Counted from the first letter of the stretch, positions 25,479 to 34,917 are shown. The stretch is DNA of 64,000 nt from JAPWJZ01 sp966211335 (GCA_966211335.1 CBIHNF010000003.1:62001-126000); one strand, 5' to 3'. Numbers and translations: made by a program. The notes: generated by a model not told the origin, from the letters alone.

Positions 25479-27057
25479 GGCCTGCCTTCTCATGCGCCAG
25501 AACCCAGTCATAGGCCTTGGTGGTGATGAAATTCGCCAGCTGCGGCGACATGACGAGTTCGTGGAAAATTTCCGACGCCGCGGCAAGGTATTGATCATCC
25601 CCCTGCGCTTTCAGCTTGCCGATTTCCTCGGCCAGCATCGCGGCCATGAGCGCATCGTCAATCAAGCGGCCGTCCTGCAGCTTGGCGCGGTGGCGGCGCC
25701 ACTGCCAGAGCTGCGTGCGGGAAATTTCCGCCGTCGCCGCGTCTTCCATGAGGTTATAGATCGGCACGCAGCCGTTGCCCGCAACCCATGCCTTCAAATA
25801 GAGCAGGCCGATGTTGATGTTTTTGCGCAGGCCGCCTTCGGTGATATTCCCCTCCGGCAGTTTCAGCAGGTCGGCGGCGGTAATGTTCACATCCTCGCGC
25901 AACTTCGCTAGCTGGTTCGGCGTGGGCATCGCCTTGTCGAAAATTTCCTTGGCGACAGGCACGAGGGCCGGATGCGCAACCCAGGTGCCGTCATGGCCGT
26001 CGGCCGCTTCGCGCGATTTGTCGGCGCGCACTTTTTCGAGCGCGGCGTTATTGGCGGCGTCGTCATTGCGGATGGGAATTTGCGCCGCCATGCCGCCCAT
26101 GGCGTGTGCGCCGCGGCGGTGGCAGGTTTTGATGAGGTTAAGGCTGTAGCTGCGCAGGAAATGCGCCGTCATGCCGACATCGCCGCGGTCCGGCACGATG
26201 CGTTTCGGGTCGGCCGAGAACTTTTTGATGAAGCTGAAGATATAATCCCAGCGCCCGCAGTTGAGGCCCGTGATATGGCCTTTCAGCGCATGCAAAATTT
26301 CATCCATCTGGAAGGCGGCGGTGATGGTTTCAATCAAAACCGTCACGCGCACTGTGCCGCGCGGGATGTTCAGCGCGTCTTCAGCTGCGAAAATAACATC
26401 TTCCCAAAGCCGCGCTTCCTGCCAGCTTTCCAGCTTGGGCAGGTAATAGTAAGGACCGGAATTTTTCGCCTTCAGCGCGCGCCAGTTGTGGAATAGGTAG
26501 AGGCCAAAGTCGAAGAAGGAGGCTGACATGGCGTGGCCATTCGCCACCAGATGCTTTTCTTCCATATGCAGCCCGCGCGGGCGCACCAGCAATACGGCGG
26601 TTTTATCTTTAAGCTTATATTCCTTGCCTGATGCCGCATCTTTAAATTCAATCGTGCCCTTGTTGGCATCGATCAAATTCAGCTGGCCGGAAATTAAATT
26701 CGCGAAAGTAGGCGTGCTGGAATCTTCAAAATCCGCCATGAAGCAGGAGGCACCGGAGTTGAGGGCGTTGATGACCATTTTGCGGTCGGGCGGGCCGGTG
26801 ATTTCCACGCGGCGGTCAGCGAGGTCAGCAGGTGCAGGGTGAACTTTCCAGTCGCCGCTGCGAATATCGGCGGTATCGGCGATAAAATCGGGCGTCCAGC
26901 CGGCGTCCAGCTTCGCCTGCAGCGCGTCACGCTCTTTCAGCAGCGCGCGGCGGCGGGCGCCGAATTTTTCTTCGAGGTTCCACAAAAACGCCAGCGCTTC
27001 CGGCGTTAAAATGGCGTCCTGCCCTGCAATTTTCGGGGCCGTGATGGTGAATGTCAT
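25468..27057 (-). CDS. aceB: Malate synthase A
   Basis: It condenses glyoxylate with acetyl-CoA to malate. It has 529 residues, the length of the A isoform. Key stretches are LVRPRGLHMEEKH, the substrate/Mg region HITGLNCGRWDYIFSFIKK, RIVPDRGDVGMTAHFLRSY, GGMAAQIPIRND, DGTWVAHPALVPVA and the C-terminal catalytic Asp region near MEDAATAEISRTQLWQW. No isocitrate lyase is in the window. The gene sits directly upstream of puuD (11-base overlap) and downstream of a FecR-like gene, so its job here is probably to consume the glyoxylate made by AllA. Confidence 0.96.
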   Translation of the reverse strand: MTFTITAPKIAGQDAILTPEALAFLWNLEEKFGARRRALLKERDALQAKLDAGWTPDFIADTADIRSGDWKVHPAPADLADRRVEITGPPDRKMVINALNSGASCFMADFEDSSTPTFANLISGQLNLIDANKGTIEFKDAASGKEYKLKDKTAVLLVRPRGLHMEEKHLVANGHAMSASFFDFGLYLFHNWRALKAKNSGPYYYLPKLESWQEARLWEDVIFAAEDALNIPRGTVRVTVLIETITAAFQMDEILHALKGHITGLNCGRWDYIFSFIKKFSADPKRIVPDRGDVGMTAHFLRSYSLNLIKTCHRRGAHAMGGMAAQIPIRNDDAANNAALEKVRADKSREAADGHDGTWVAHPALVPVAKEIFDKAMPTPNQLAKLREDVNITAADLLKLPEGNITEGGLRKNINIGLLYLKAWVAGNGCVPIYNLMEDAATAEISRTQLWQWRRHRAKLQDGRLIDDALMAAMLAEEIGKLKAQGDDQYLAAASEIFHELVMSPQLANFITTKAYDWVLAHEKAGHGH

Positions 27058-27059
27058 GT

Positions 27060-27683
27060 TTAGCCTTTGTGCGCGACAGTGCCTTTAATCCAGGTAATTT
27101 CTTTAGGTGTCCAGATATGCGGCGCGTCCGGTGCGGTGGTCTTGGCGCGCATAATGGTGCCTTCGCCCGGCTTCAGACTGACTTTACCGCCCTTGTTGAA
27201 GACGTCGATCTTGCCTTTTTCAAGGTAGATCCAGCATTCGTTATTTTTCATGGAGCGGATGATGTGCGTGCCCCGCACGCCGATGGTGCCAAAATTGAGG
27301 CCGATGCTGACATCTGAATCCGCGCCCTTATCCATCTTGCCGCCGAGATAATCAAAGGCCGCGCCGATAACGCGGTATTTGGCCGAGCCTTCGACCTTGG
27401 CGGGATCAAAAACGTATTTATCGATGGCGAGGAAGCCCTTTTTGGCGACCACCATTTCCGTGCCGTCGACGAAGGCGATTTTCACGCGGCCATCATCGCC
27501 GGTGCGTATGATATCGCCGGCGTTGACGACGTCGTCCGCCTTGATGCTCTGCACGTTATCGCCTTTGTGGGCGAGGACCGCGCTGCCGGAAATTTCAGCA
27601 ATTTTGCCAACGGGCGTTGCGGCATGGGCCGGCATGCTGGCAAGAAGCAGCAAAGCGGCTGTAAAGGCGAGAAATTTTTGCAT
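27060..27683 (-). CDS. Exported FecR-domain protein
   Basis: 207 residues with a clear Sec signal peptide (about 1-21, ending PAHA). A FecR-type beta domain follows: GKIAEISGSAVLAHKGD, VVNAGDIIRTGDDGRVKIAFVDGTEM, FGTIGVRGTHI, WIYLEKGKIDVFNKGGKVSLKPGE. It has no DNA-binding or TonB parts, so it is of the stand-alone periplasmic FecR type, whose function is unknown. It is the first gene of a unit with aceB and puuD (two-base gap to aceB); the link to urate use is inferred only from position. Confidence 0.8.
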   Translation of the reverse strand: MQKFLAFTAALLLLASMPAHAATPVGKIAEISGSAVLAHKGDNVQSIKADDVVNAGDIIRTGDDGRVKIAFVDGTEMVVAKKGFLAIDKYVFDPAKVEGSAKYRVIGAAFDYLGGKMDKGADSDVSIGLNFGTIGVRGTHIIRSMKNNECWIYLEKGKIDVFNKGGKVSLKPGEGTIMRAKTTAPDAPHIWTPKEITWIKGTVAHKG

Positions 27684-27768
27684 AGCGGTCTCCGTTTGTT
27701 ACAAGGCGGATATTACCACTTTCGGCCGCCGCGCCAAAAGGGTTACCATTTCGCATAAATTTAAAATA

Positions 27769-29025
27769 TTACACTACTTCAAGGTAGTCGAGGTCGGCGG
27801 AGAAGGTTTCGCGCACCAGCGCAAGGCCGAGGAAGGCGAGGCACATCACAACCGCCATAATGGCAAGGCCGCTATTGGCAACGCCCAGCTGCGGGCTTAA
27901 GGCCTGAAAGACCGCCGTGATGGGGATGACAAGCCCGCGCACGACATTGGGCACGGAGGTGGCAGCCGTGGCGCGCAGATTGGTTCCGAATTGCTCCGCC
28001 CCGATCTGCACGAACATGGCCCAGAAGCCTGCGCCAATACCCATGAGAAGGCAGAGGAAATAATAAACCTCCACCGTCTGCGGCTTGATGATGACGAAGG
28101 CGAGGATAGCCGCCATGAGCAGGACGAGAGAAATGGCAATCGACTTGCGGCGGCTTTGCAGCAGCTGGCTCATAATGCCGCTGAGCGCGTCGCCGATGGC
28201 GATACCGATATAACCGTAGAGCACGGCCTTGCCTGCCGTCGGCATGACGATCATGCCGAAATCCTTGGCGAATTCGGGCGTGAAGGTGAAGAACATGCCG
28301 ATTGTGGCCCAGAGCGGCGCGCCGATGAGGATGACGGCTATATAGCGGCGGAACAGGTCGGCGTTTTTAAAGAACATCAGCAGGTTGCCGCGGGAAACTT
28401 CCTTATGCCCCGCCAGATTCTCGTACATGCCGGATTCCTTGACCTTGATGCGCAGGACGAGCAGCAGCAGACCCATGACGCCGCCGATGATATAGGCCGT
28501 GCGCCAGTCGGTCATATCCGCCACAATCGCGGCGACGGTCGCACCCAGCACGCCGATGGTGGCGATAAAGGTAGTGCCAAGCCCGCGCACCGCCTTCGGC
28601 AGCAGTTCCGACGCGAGGGTGACGCCGACGCCCAGCTCCCCCGCAAGGCCGAGACCGGTGATAAAACGCAAGGCCGCATATTGTTCGACCGAATGCACAA
28701 AGGCATTGGCAATATTGGCGACGGAGTAGAGCAGGATGGAGCCGAAGAGGACGGAAAGCCGGCCGAATTTATCGCCAATCACGCCCCAGAAGAAGCCCCC
28801 CAGCAGCAGCCCCGCCATCTGCACGTTAATCAGGTAGACGCCCTGCTGGAACAGCGCATCGCCAGAGACGCCAAGGTCTTTGAGCGATTGCACGCGCACG
28901 ATGCTGAACAGCAGCAGGTCAAACACATCGACAAAGTAGCCGAGCGCCGCGACGAGGATGGTAAAGGCGAGAATTTTATCCGCCGTGATCTGCTTCAGGC
29001 CGTCGGTGATGCTGGCGCTCGTCAT
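27769..29025 (-). CDS. MFS transporter, sugar/organic acid porter type
   Basis: 418 residues, about 12 transmembrane segments, inner membrane. It shows MFS motif A between TM2 and TM3 (GVIGDKFGRLSVL) and the RFITGLGLAGELGVGVTLASELLP stretch typical of the metabolite:H+ symporter/sialate-shikimate group. A central cytoplasmic loop (KVKESGMYENLAGHKEVSRGN) and a divergent second motif A (SQLLQSRRKSIAIS) also fit. It is transcribed on its own. Being next to the urate genes makes a purine-derived or dicarboxylate substrate possible, but this cannot be read from the sequence. Confidence 0.85.
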   Translation of the reverse strand: MTSASITDGLKQITADKILAFTILVAALGYFVDVFDLLLFSIVRVQSLKDLGVSGDALFQQGVYLINVQMAGLLLGGFFWGVIGDKFGRLSVLFGSILLYSVANIANAFVHSVEQYAALRFITGLGLAGELGVGVTLASELLPKAVRGLGTTFIATIGVLGATVAAIVADMTDWRTAYIIGGVMGLLLLVLRIKVKESGMYENLAGHKEVSRGNLLMFFKNADLFRRYIAVILIGAPLWATIGMFFTFTPEFAKDFGMIVMPTAGKAVLYGYIGIAIGDALSGIMSQLLQSRRKSIAISLVLLMAAILAFVIIKPQTVEVYYFLCLLMGIGAGFWAMFVQIGAEQFGTNLRATAATSVPNVVRGLVIPITAVFQALSPQLGVANSGLAIMAVVMCLAFLGLALVRETFSADLDYLEVV

Positions 29026-29109
29026 GGCGGGTAACCCTTCAAAATCGTATCAATGATGCGACTGAAGAATTACCCGAAATGACTGGCCAGTACAAGCAGC
29101 GGAATAGTG

Positions 29110-31134
29110 TTACGCGACCTTATTGCTCTGCAGCATTTTGCCGAGCAGCACCTGCACAAGACCCCCGCCGTTATTGTCGCCGCCATTGGCATTGCTGCCG
29201 CTGACGAGGATCTCCGGCGTGATTTTAAGGCCCGCCGCGGAAATCGCCTTGATGACTTCAACGGTGGTGACACCCTGCGCGGTCAGCGCATCGACCTGGT
29301 CGCGGTAGGCTTTGGCCTGCGCCTCGCCCTTCGCCTGGATGATGCCGGCTTCGGCGTCACCCACCATCTGGGTCTTGGCGGCATCGGCCTCGCCGATCAT
29401 GCGGACTCTCGCGGCGTCACCACGCGCGCGTTCCTCGATCTGCTTGGCTTCATACTGCGCGACTTTGATGTTGGCTTCGGCGGTGACGATGTTGACCTGC
29501 GCATCCGCTTCGGTCTTCGTCTTCTCGAATTCGATGCGGCGCAGTTCGGCCTGCTGCTTGGAGTCGTACATCGACTTCTCCTGCTCGGCGAGGTTTTTCT
29601 GCTGCGTCGTTTTCATGAGCGCTTCCGGCAGGTGAATGTTGGTGACCATGACGGAGACCACATCGACGCGATACTTGATCAGGTCGGCGCGCACGGCTTC
29701 TTCCGCCATTTTTTGCTCTTCGGCACGGTTCTGCTGATAAGCGATGGCGGGGGAACGTGCCACCTGCGCCCTGAAAATACCGTCGATCTGCGGGTGGATG
29801 ACGTTGCTTTCCAGCTGGGCGATGGAGCCGATTTTCTGCACTACGTAAGGCGCATTCTCCGGCAAAATCCGATACTGGCAGCGCACCTCCACCTGCATCG
29901 GGAAGCCGTCGTGCGAGACGACCTGGAACGGGTCAAAGTTCGCCGTGCCATTTTTCGCGGCCTCCGCGCTCCACTCCACCGAACGTGTCACGGTCGGAAT
30001 AACGATGACGGTATAGGCGAGCGGGTTGATGTTATAAGCGCCGGGCCCCAGCACTTCGCGCTGGATGCCGCGGAAGCCCTTCGGCACCACATGGCGCATG
30101 CGGCCTTCATCATCCGATGCGTCCTCCGCCGTTTTTTCCGATTTGAATTCGGACGGGTCCTGCCCGATGTTGGAAATCAGCACGCCAACCTCACCCTGAT
30201 TGATAAGGATTTGTTTGCGGCGGGAAACGGAGAACAGGTAGGGGTTGATGTAATAGGTACCGGGTGTGAGGATGCTTTCCTGCGGGCCGCGCATGCCGCC
30301 GTTGTCAAGGAAGACCTGACCTGCCTGGAAGTTGTTGTGCAGCTCGGGCGTCGGCACCACGACGTCGCGCGTTTCCATGGATTTGCCGTCGCGCGCCTCG
30401 ACGACGCCGATTTCGTTTTCGGCGATCTTCACAGCTTCGCGCACCTCGACCTTGAAAATCTCGGTGTTGATGTTGTAGCTGCCGGGGCGCAGGAAGTCGA
30501 TCTGCGGGCCCTTCTGGCCGCCGTTTTTGAGGAAGGATTCCGCTTTCTGGAAGTTGTCGTGGCCGGAGACGCTTTTGGCAAGCAGGCCCGCGAGCGTCGC
30601 GCCGTCCGCCGCGGTGATGACGCCGATGGAGCCTTCGGGGATGAAGGTCTTCTTGATCTTCGTCACCTTGAACAGGTAGGGGTGGATTTTGAACGTCCCG
30701 TTGGTGAGGAAGCGCAGCTGCTTGCCGCGGATGCCGCCGTTGCTCAAAAACCCGACCGGGTCCTGGAAGTTGTTATGCGCCTCACCCGCCGGATCATCGG
30801 CGAAGATGCGGCCGGAGGAGAGCGCCGCGCCATCCGTCGCCTCGACAATGCCGAGTTCATCGGAGGAGATGGTGAGGAACTGCGGCTTCATGACGACGCG
30901 CGTCAGCGGCCATAAAATCATGTGCAGGCCGGGCGAAAGATATTCCGCCTTCAGCCCCACTTCACCGCTGAGGGCGAAGACGTTGCCGGGATGCAAAGGC
31001 TTGCCGAAGAACTGCCGCTCCATGACCGCAAGTTCCTTGGAACCCACGTTGACGAAGAATTTGCCAACCATCACGAGGAATACGGCGATGCAGACGATGG
31101 TGATAATGACGTGCGCGTTTAAAAGTGAGTCCAT
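29110..31134 (-). CDS. SPFH/flotillin-like membrane protein with four tandem N-terminal repeats
   Basis: 674 residues. One N-terminal membrane anchor (about residues 8-29) is followed by four tandem repeats of 60-75 residues at about 93-157, 169-229, 241-304 and 315-380. Their consensus is (E/S)IGVVxAxDG...HNNFQ...FLxNGGxRGxQ...LxPGxYxINPYxFxV. Next is an SPFH (band 7) domain (FDPFQVVSHDGFPMQVEVRCQYRI; LESNVIHPQIDGIFRAQVARS), then a long Ala/Glu/Lys-rich coiled coil (about 520-640) and a Gly/Asn-rich tail. The coiled coil has the EQKMAEEAVRADLIKYRVDV and GEADAAKTQMVGDAEAGIIQ pattern of flotillins. Probably forms an oligomeric membrane scaffold. The repeats recall the shoulder-proximal beta repeats of major vault protein; that comparison is inference. 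Confidence 0.85.
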   Translation of the reverse strand: MDSLLNAHVIITIVCIAVFLVMVGKFFVNVGSKELAVMERQFFGKPLHPGNVFALSGEVGLKAEYLSPGLHMILWPLTRVVMKPQFLTISSDELGIVEATDGAALSSGRIFADDPAGEAHNNFQDPVGFLSNGGIRGKQLRFLTNGTFKIHPYLFKVTKIKKTFIPEGSIGVITAADGATLAGLLAKSVSGHDNFQKAESFLKNGGQKGPQIDFLRPGSYNINTEIFKVEVREAVKIAENEIGVVEARDGKSMETRDVVVPTPELHNNFQAGQVFLDNGGMRGPQESILTPGTYYINPYLFSVSRRKQILINQGEVGVLISNIGQDPSEFKSEKTAEDASDDEGRMRHVVPKGFRGIQREVLGPGAYNINPLAYTVIVIPTVTRSVEWSAEAAKNGTANFDPFQVVSHDGFPMQVEVRCQYRILPENAPYVVQKIGSIAQLESNVIHPQIDGIFRAQVARSPAIAYQQNRAEEQKMAEEAVRADLIKYRVDVVSVMVTNIHLPEALMKTTQQKNLAEQEKSMYDSKQQAELRRIEFEKTKTEADAQVNIVTAEANIKVAQYEAKQIEERARGDAARVRMIGEADAAKTQMVGDAEAGIIQAKGEAQAKAYRDQVDALTAQGVTTVEVIKAISAAGLKITPEILVSGSNANGGDNNGGGLVQVLLGKMLQSNKVA

Positions 31135-31305
31135 GGAATTGCCCCCTCAAAAAATTTGCCGGTAGAGCGGCGATTTAAATTTAGTAAAAACAGGTTAACA
31201 ATCCGTAATTGCCCATAACCCTAAAATTCCATTGCGCCGAAAGCCCCTTGCCGCTTAGAAAAAACCAAGGCTAAATGGCGGCATCAAAAATGACCGGGTG
31301 ATGAC

Positions 31306-32346
31306 ATGAAATCGAAGCGGGTTGAATTCCGGCGGCGCGACGCTGCGGCAGATGATTATTTCGAGATCAAAGACCCCAGCATTGTGCAGGCGGCAGACGG
31401 CAGCTTTTATATGTACGCCACTAACGGCATTTCGCGCACGGAGCCCTGGGTCGTCGGCCGCTTTCACGCCGCAACGCCGGAAGGCCCGTGGCAGGAGCTG
31501 GAGCCCTGCAAGATCATCGGCGTCGAGGGGCCGGAAGTTGTCGCGCCCTCCGTGGTGCTGACGGAACAAGACGGCAAGCCGCTTTGGAAGATGTATATCC
31601 AGACCAGCTGTTTCGGTGCTGACGGCGTGATTGCGCTTGCGACCTCGAGGGATGGCATCACCTTCACCGGCGTTGAAAAAACGCCGATGGCAAAGGCGGA
31701 TCTCCCGAAGGGGGTGACACCCGTCATCGGCCTTTACGACGTTGCGGTGTCGGATGTATCGAAAGGCGGCAGGGCCTATGAATGCATGGTTTTCTCCGCC
31801 TACCGAGAAGTTGGCAACGGCGATATTTTCGTGGCCCTGCGCGACAAGGCGGCAAATGACGAGAACTGGGTCCAGCCGCGCATGGGGTTGAGACAGGAAG
31901 ACGTGCCCTTCCACAACAAACCCGGCAGCAGCCAGTACGAATGGGGGCTGGAGGGCGCCAAGGTCATCCAGCTGGCAGAGGACGCGTTCCTCATGGTCGG
32001 CGTCTGCTTTTTAGATAAAGACAAATCAGAACGGGGCACGCGGCAGCGCGTTTTCTTCGCGGCGGGCTCCGACCCGCAAGGGCCTTTTCTGGCGATGTCG
32101 ACGCCGGTGGAACCGACCGCCTATCCCGAAGGCAAAGGCGAAAACGGCCATCCCGACACCATCGACCTTGGCGATAAAATCGGCCTGATCTATCAGGAAC
32201 GCGCGGGCGAAGGGCGCGACAAGCCCTGGCACCTGCGCTATGCCGAAATCACGAAGGATGAACTGCTGCAGGATGTGCGCGCCCGCCTTGCGCAAAATGC
32301 CGCGCCGGTGAAAAAAGCCGCCAGCGCACCGCGTTTTAATCCATAA
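31306..32346 (+). CDS. Five-bladed beta-propeller glycosidase-like protein
   Basis: 346 residues, no signal peptide. The N-terminal blade KDPSIVQAADGSFYMYATN is typical of the GH43/GH32/GH130-like propeller superfamily. Later blades show VGRFHAATPEGPWQELEP, GPEVVAPSVVLTEQDGKPLWKMYIQ, VIALATSRDGITFTGVEK, YEWGLEGAKVIQL and VFFAAGSDPQGPFLAMSTPV. Acidic residues at the blade edges (Asp of KDPS, Glu of GPEVVAPS, Glu of EWGLEGAK) could be catalytic. It starts away from the SPFH gene and may be co-transcribed with the following peptidase. Substrate unknown; a phosphorylase-type (GH130) role is an alternative. Confidence 0.65.
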   Translation: MKSKRVEFRRRDAAADDYFEIKDPSIVQAADGSFYMYATNGISRTEPWVVGRFHAATPEGPWQELEPCKIIGVEGPEVVAPSVVLTEQDGKPLWKMYIQTSCFGADGVIALATSRDGITFTGVEKTPMAKADLPKGVTPVIGLYDVAVSDVSKGGRAYECMVFSAYREVGNGDIFVALRDKAANDENWVQPRMGLRQEDVPFHNKPGSSQYEWGLEGAKVIQLAEDAFLMVGVCFLDKDKSERGTRQRVFFAAGSDPQGPFLAMSTPVEPTAYPEGKGENGHPDTIDLGDKIGLIYQERAGEGRDKPWHLRYAEITKDELLQDVRARLAQNAAPVKKAASAPRFNP

Positions 32347-32409
32347 TCGAGCATCGCATCAGTAGTTTTTTAAACTTTGCACCTTAGAATCAAGGGCGGA
32401 GTTTTTTTC

Positions 32410-34794
32410 ATGCGCCGTTTGCTGTTTATTTTACTGTTCCTCGTCTTCTGGCTGCCGTGCCTGCTATTCACGTCCGGCAGCGCCAGCCTGTCGCCGCCGC
32501 TGCCGGCGGTCGAGACGATGCGCGGGCCCTATGACTGGCACAAACTGGGCATGGGCTTCCGCTTTGACGGCGTCATGCCCGATATGCTGATCAAGGGCGT
32601 CCGCGAACTGCCGGATAAAAGCGGCATCCTGTTCGCCTTGCACGGTGACTTCATCGAATGGCTTTATGGCGGCGGGCATATGCAGCACCATATCAAGCTG
32701 GGCAAGGTCTATGACAGCGGCATCGCCGCCCGCCCCGTCGTGTCGGACTGGGATATCGAGCATGACGCAGGGCTGACCCACCGCATCGGGTCTTTGCGCT
32801 TCAACGGCTTTTTTATCCCCTCGCTGCTCATGTCGCTGGCCCTGCCGATACTGTTTTATTTCTGGCTCATGGCAGATGCGATAACCGTCATGACGCCGGA
32901 AGAGCGCAAAAGGCGCGATGATGCCTTTGTGGAGCTGGTGCAGCTGGTAGAAGCGCGGGCGAAGAATGACCCCGCGTGGCTGCGGCGCAAAACGGTGCGC
33001 CTTGCCTTTCTTGGCTATCTTGTCGTCTTTGGCAGCATATTGTTGATGATCCCGCTGGGCCTCGGCCTTGGCGCGGCGGTGATGGTGATGACGGGCGGCA
33101 ACGCGGCCACGGCCAAGCTCGCCTTTATCGTCGCGGCGGTGCCCATCGGCTTTGCCTTTCATATGGGGCGGTCGCTGCTGCTGCAGAAATTCCCGCCGCT
33201 CGGCATTGAAGTGACGCGCAAGGATGCCCCGGCGCTGTTCGACTGGCTCGATAAAATGATCGCCGCCGCCAAGGGCCCGCGTTTCGCGCGCGTCTTTATC
33301 AGCCACGAGCTCAACGCCTCCGTCTCCCGCAATACAGGGGCGCTGGGCTTTTTCGGCCTCGGGCCTGTGGAACTCACCCTTGGGTTGCCGCTGATGCAGG
33401 CGCTGATGCTGCCGCAGCTCGGTGCTGTGATCGGCCATGAATACGGCCATGTCGCGGCGCGCGACAATGCGCTGGGCCAATGGGTCTACCGCATCCGCAA
33501 CAGCTGGGTGGGTTTGGGCCAGCAACTGCAGTCTGAAAAACTCTGGTACGCCCTGCGCCTCAACCGTTTTTACGACTGGTTTATCGGCGTTTTCAGCGCC
33601 TATAGCTTCGCCCTGTCCCGCCGCTGCGAATATGAGGCAGATGCTTTTTCGGCGCGCATCGCGGGGGCGATGGAAAATGCCTCGGCGCTCACTGCCGTCG
33701 CCGTGCGGGCGGAGGAGCTGAACCGGCTGTTCTGGCTGCCGCTGTGGAAGGAGGCGCATAACAGCCCCGATGTCGGCACCATCCGCCCCTATGAAAAGCT
33801 GCCCGCCTTCTTTGCGGAGCCGCGCCAGCAGGCCGAAGCGATTGAGGCGGTGCGCCAGCAGGAAACCGATTACGCCAGCACCCACCCCTCCACCATGGAC
33901 CGCGTGCGCGCCATCAACCATGACTTCATCGAGCCGGAGCCCGTCGCCATCAGCGCCGCGCGGGAATTGCTGGGGCAGGCCTTTGAGCACCGCTTGTCGG
34001 AGCGTTTCTCCCTCCACTGGCAAAGCCAGGCGGCGCCCCACTGGCAGGCGAAATTTGACGAACACGCCCGCACGCGCGAAAAAATGATCGAGCTGCGTAA
34101 AAAGACGCTGGCGGAAATGACAAGGGCGGAGCTGGGCGAGCTCATTCAGGCCGCAGACCATCTGCTGGAGGATGACGCCATCATCGAGGCGAGCGAGGAA
34201 ATTTTGCGCCGCGAGCCCGGCAGCCCCGGCGCCCGCATGAACCTAATGGGGCTGAAGCTGGAGCATCATGGCGACGAAGGGCAGATCGAGCATCTCGACC
34301 GCTTTATGCAGGAACACCCGCAATACCTGCCGAATGTGTGCCGCCATATTATTGCGCATTACACCAAGACCAAACGCCCCGATGCCGCCAAACCCTATGC
34401 GGAGAAAGTCACCGCCTGGGAATATGAACGGCAGGCGGCGGCGGATGAGCGCGCCATGGTGCTGGAGACGGATGAATTCGAAGCCGCGGACCTGCCCGCC
34501 GATACGCTGGCGCAGATTGCCGCGGCCGCCGCGCGGCATAAATCGGTGAAGACGATTTTTGTCGCCAAAAAGAAGGTGAAGTACCTGCCGGAATTTCCGT
34601 CTTACGTGCTGGCCTTCAGCCTGAAGTCGATGGGTTTCCGCAGCGAGAAAAAACAGGTGGAGGATTTCCGCGCCTTCGCGCGGGAGCTGCAGCTGCCGCC
34701 GGATGTGACCTTTGCCGCCCTTGTCCGCGTGCCGGGCCTTGCCGCCAAGCTGGGCAAAATTAGCGGCGCAAAGCTCTATCCGCCGCTGAAATAG
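32410..34794 (+). CDS. Membrane-bound M48-family zinc metallopeptidase
   Basis: 794 residues from the ATG that follows GGCGGAG; a TTG 33 bases upstream is less likely. It has an N-terminal hydrophobic anchor (residues 1-20), a periplasmic-size segment and further membrane spans (GFFIPSLLMSLALPILFYFW; LAFLGYLVVFGSILLMIPLG; FIVAAVPIGFAFHMG). The peptidase domain follows, with HEYGH at residues 343-347 (zinc ligands and catalytic Glu) and the third-ligand glutamate in RRCEYEADAFSA. Past about residue 560 is a long soluble helical tail with TPR-like spacing (MTRAELGELIQAADHLLEDD...EILRREPGSPGARMNL). Typical M48 proteases are about 300 residues, so the tail is extra. Likely membrane protein quality control. 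Confidence 0.88.
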   Translation: MRRLLFILLFLVFWLPCLLFTSGSASLSPPLPAVETMRGPYDWHKLGMGFRFDGVMPDMLIKGVRELPDKSGILFALHGDFIEWLYGGGHMQHHIKLGKVYDSGIAARPVVSDWDIEHDAGLTHRIGSLRFNGFFIPSLLMSLALPILFYFWLMADAITVMTPEERKRRDDAFVELVQLVEARAKNDPAWLRRKTVRLAFLGYLVVFGSILLMIPLGLGLGAAVMVMTGGNAATAKLAFIVAAVPIGFAFHMGRSLLLQKFPPLGIEVTRKDAPALFDWLDKMIAAAKGPRFARVFISHELNASVSRNTGALGFFGLGPVELTLGLPLMQALMLPQLGAVIGHEYGHVAARDNALGQWVYRIRNSWVGLGQQLQSEKLWYALRLNRFYDWFIGVFSAYSFALSRRCEYEADAFSARIAGAMENASALTAVAVRAEELNRLFWLPLWKEAHNSPDVGTIRPYEKLPAFFAEPRQQAEAIEAVRQQETDYASTHPSTMDRVRAINHDFIEPEPVAISAARELLGQAFEHRLSERFSLHWQSQAAPHWQAKFDEHARTREKMIELRKKTLAEMTRAELGELIQAADHLLEDDAIIEASEEILRREPGSPGARMNLMGLKLEHHGDEGQIEHLDRFMQEHPQYLPNVCRHIIAHYTKTKRPDAAKPYAEKVTAWEYERQAAADERAMVLETDEFEAADLPADTLAQIAAAAARHKSVKTIFVAKKKVKYLPEFPSYVLAFSLKSMGFRSEKKQVEDFRAFARELQLPPDVTFAALVRVPGLAAKLGKISGAKLYPPLK

Positions 34795-34874
34795 TTATAT
34801 TTTCCAACATCTTAGAAAACTTCAGTTTATTAAGGAAATAATTAATTCTCCTGTCGTATAATCGGCCATGCGCG

Positions 34875-34897
34875 AAAGGCTCTATTCACCAGCCTTT
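34875..34897 (+). terminator. Small hairpin with T-run in the 5' leader of the GGDEF-like gene
   Basis: AAAGGCT and AGCCTTT pair around a 9-base loop and run into TTC, 13 bases after a TATAAT hexamer (34857-34862). It could be a weak leader terminator or just a stable leader hairpin. No good -35 box is visible for that hexamer. Confidence 0.25.
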
Positions 34898-34917
34898 TCA
34901 ACGACGTTACCGGATAG

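Noticed and set aside
29107..30915. 602-codon plus-strand ORF opposite the SPFH gene
   Set aside because: Composition typical of an antisense shadow (His, Arg, Asp, Val rich) and no coherent fold; the minus strand encodes a clear flotillin-like protein.
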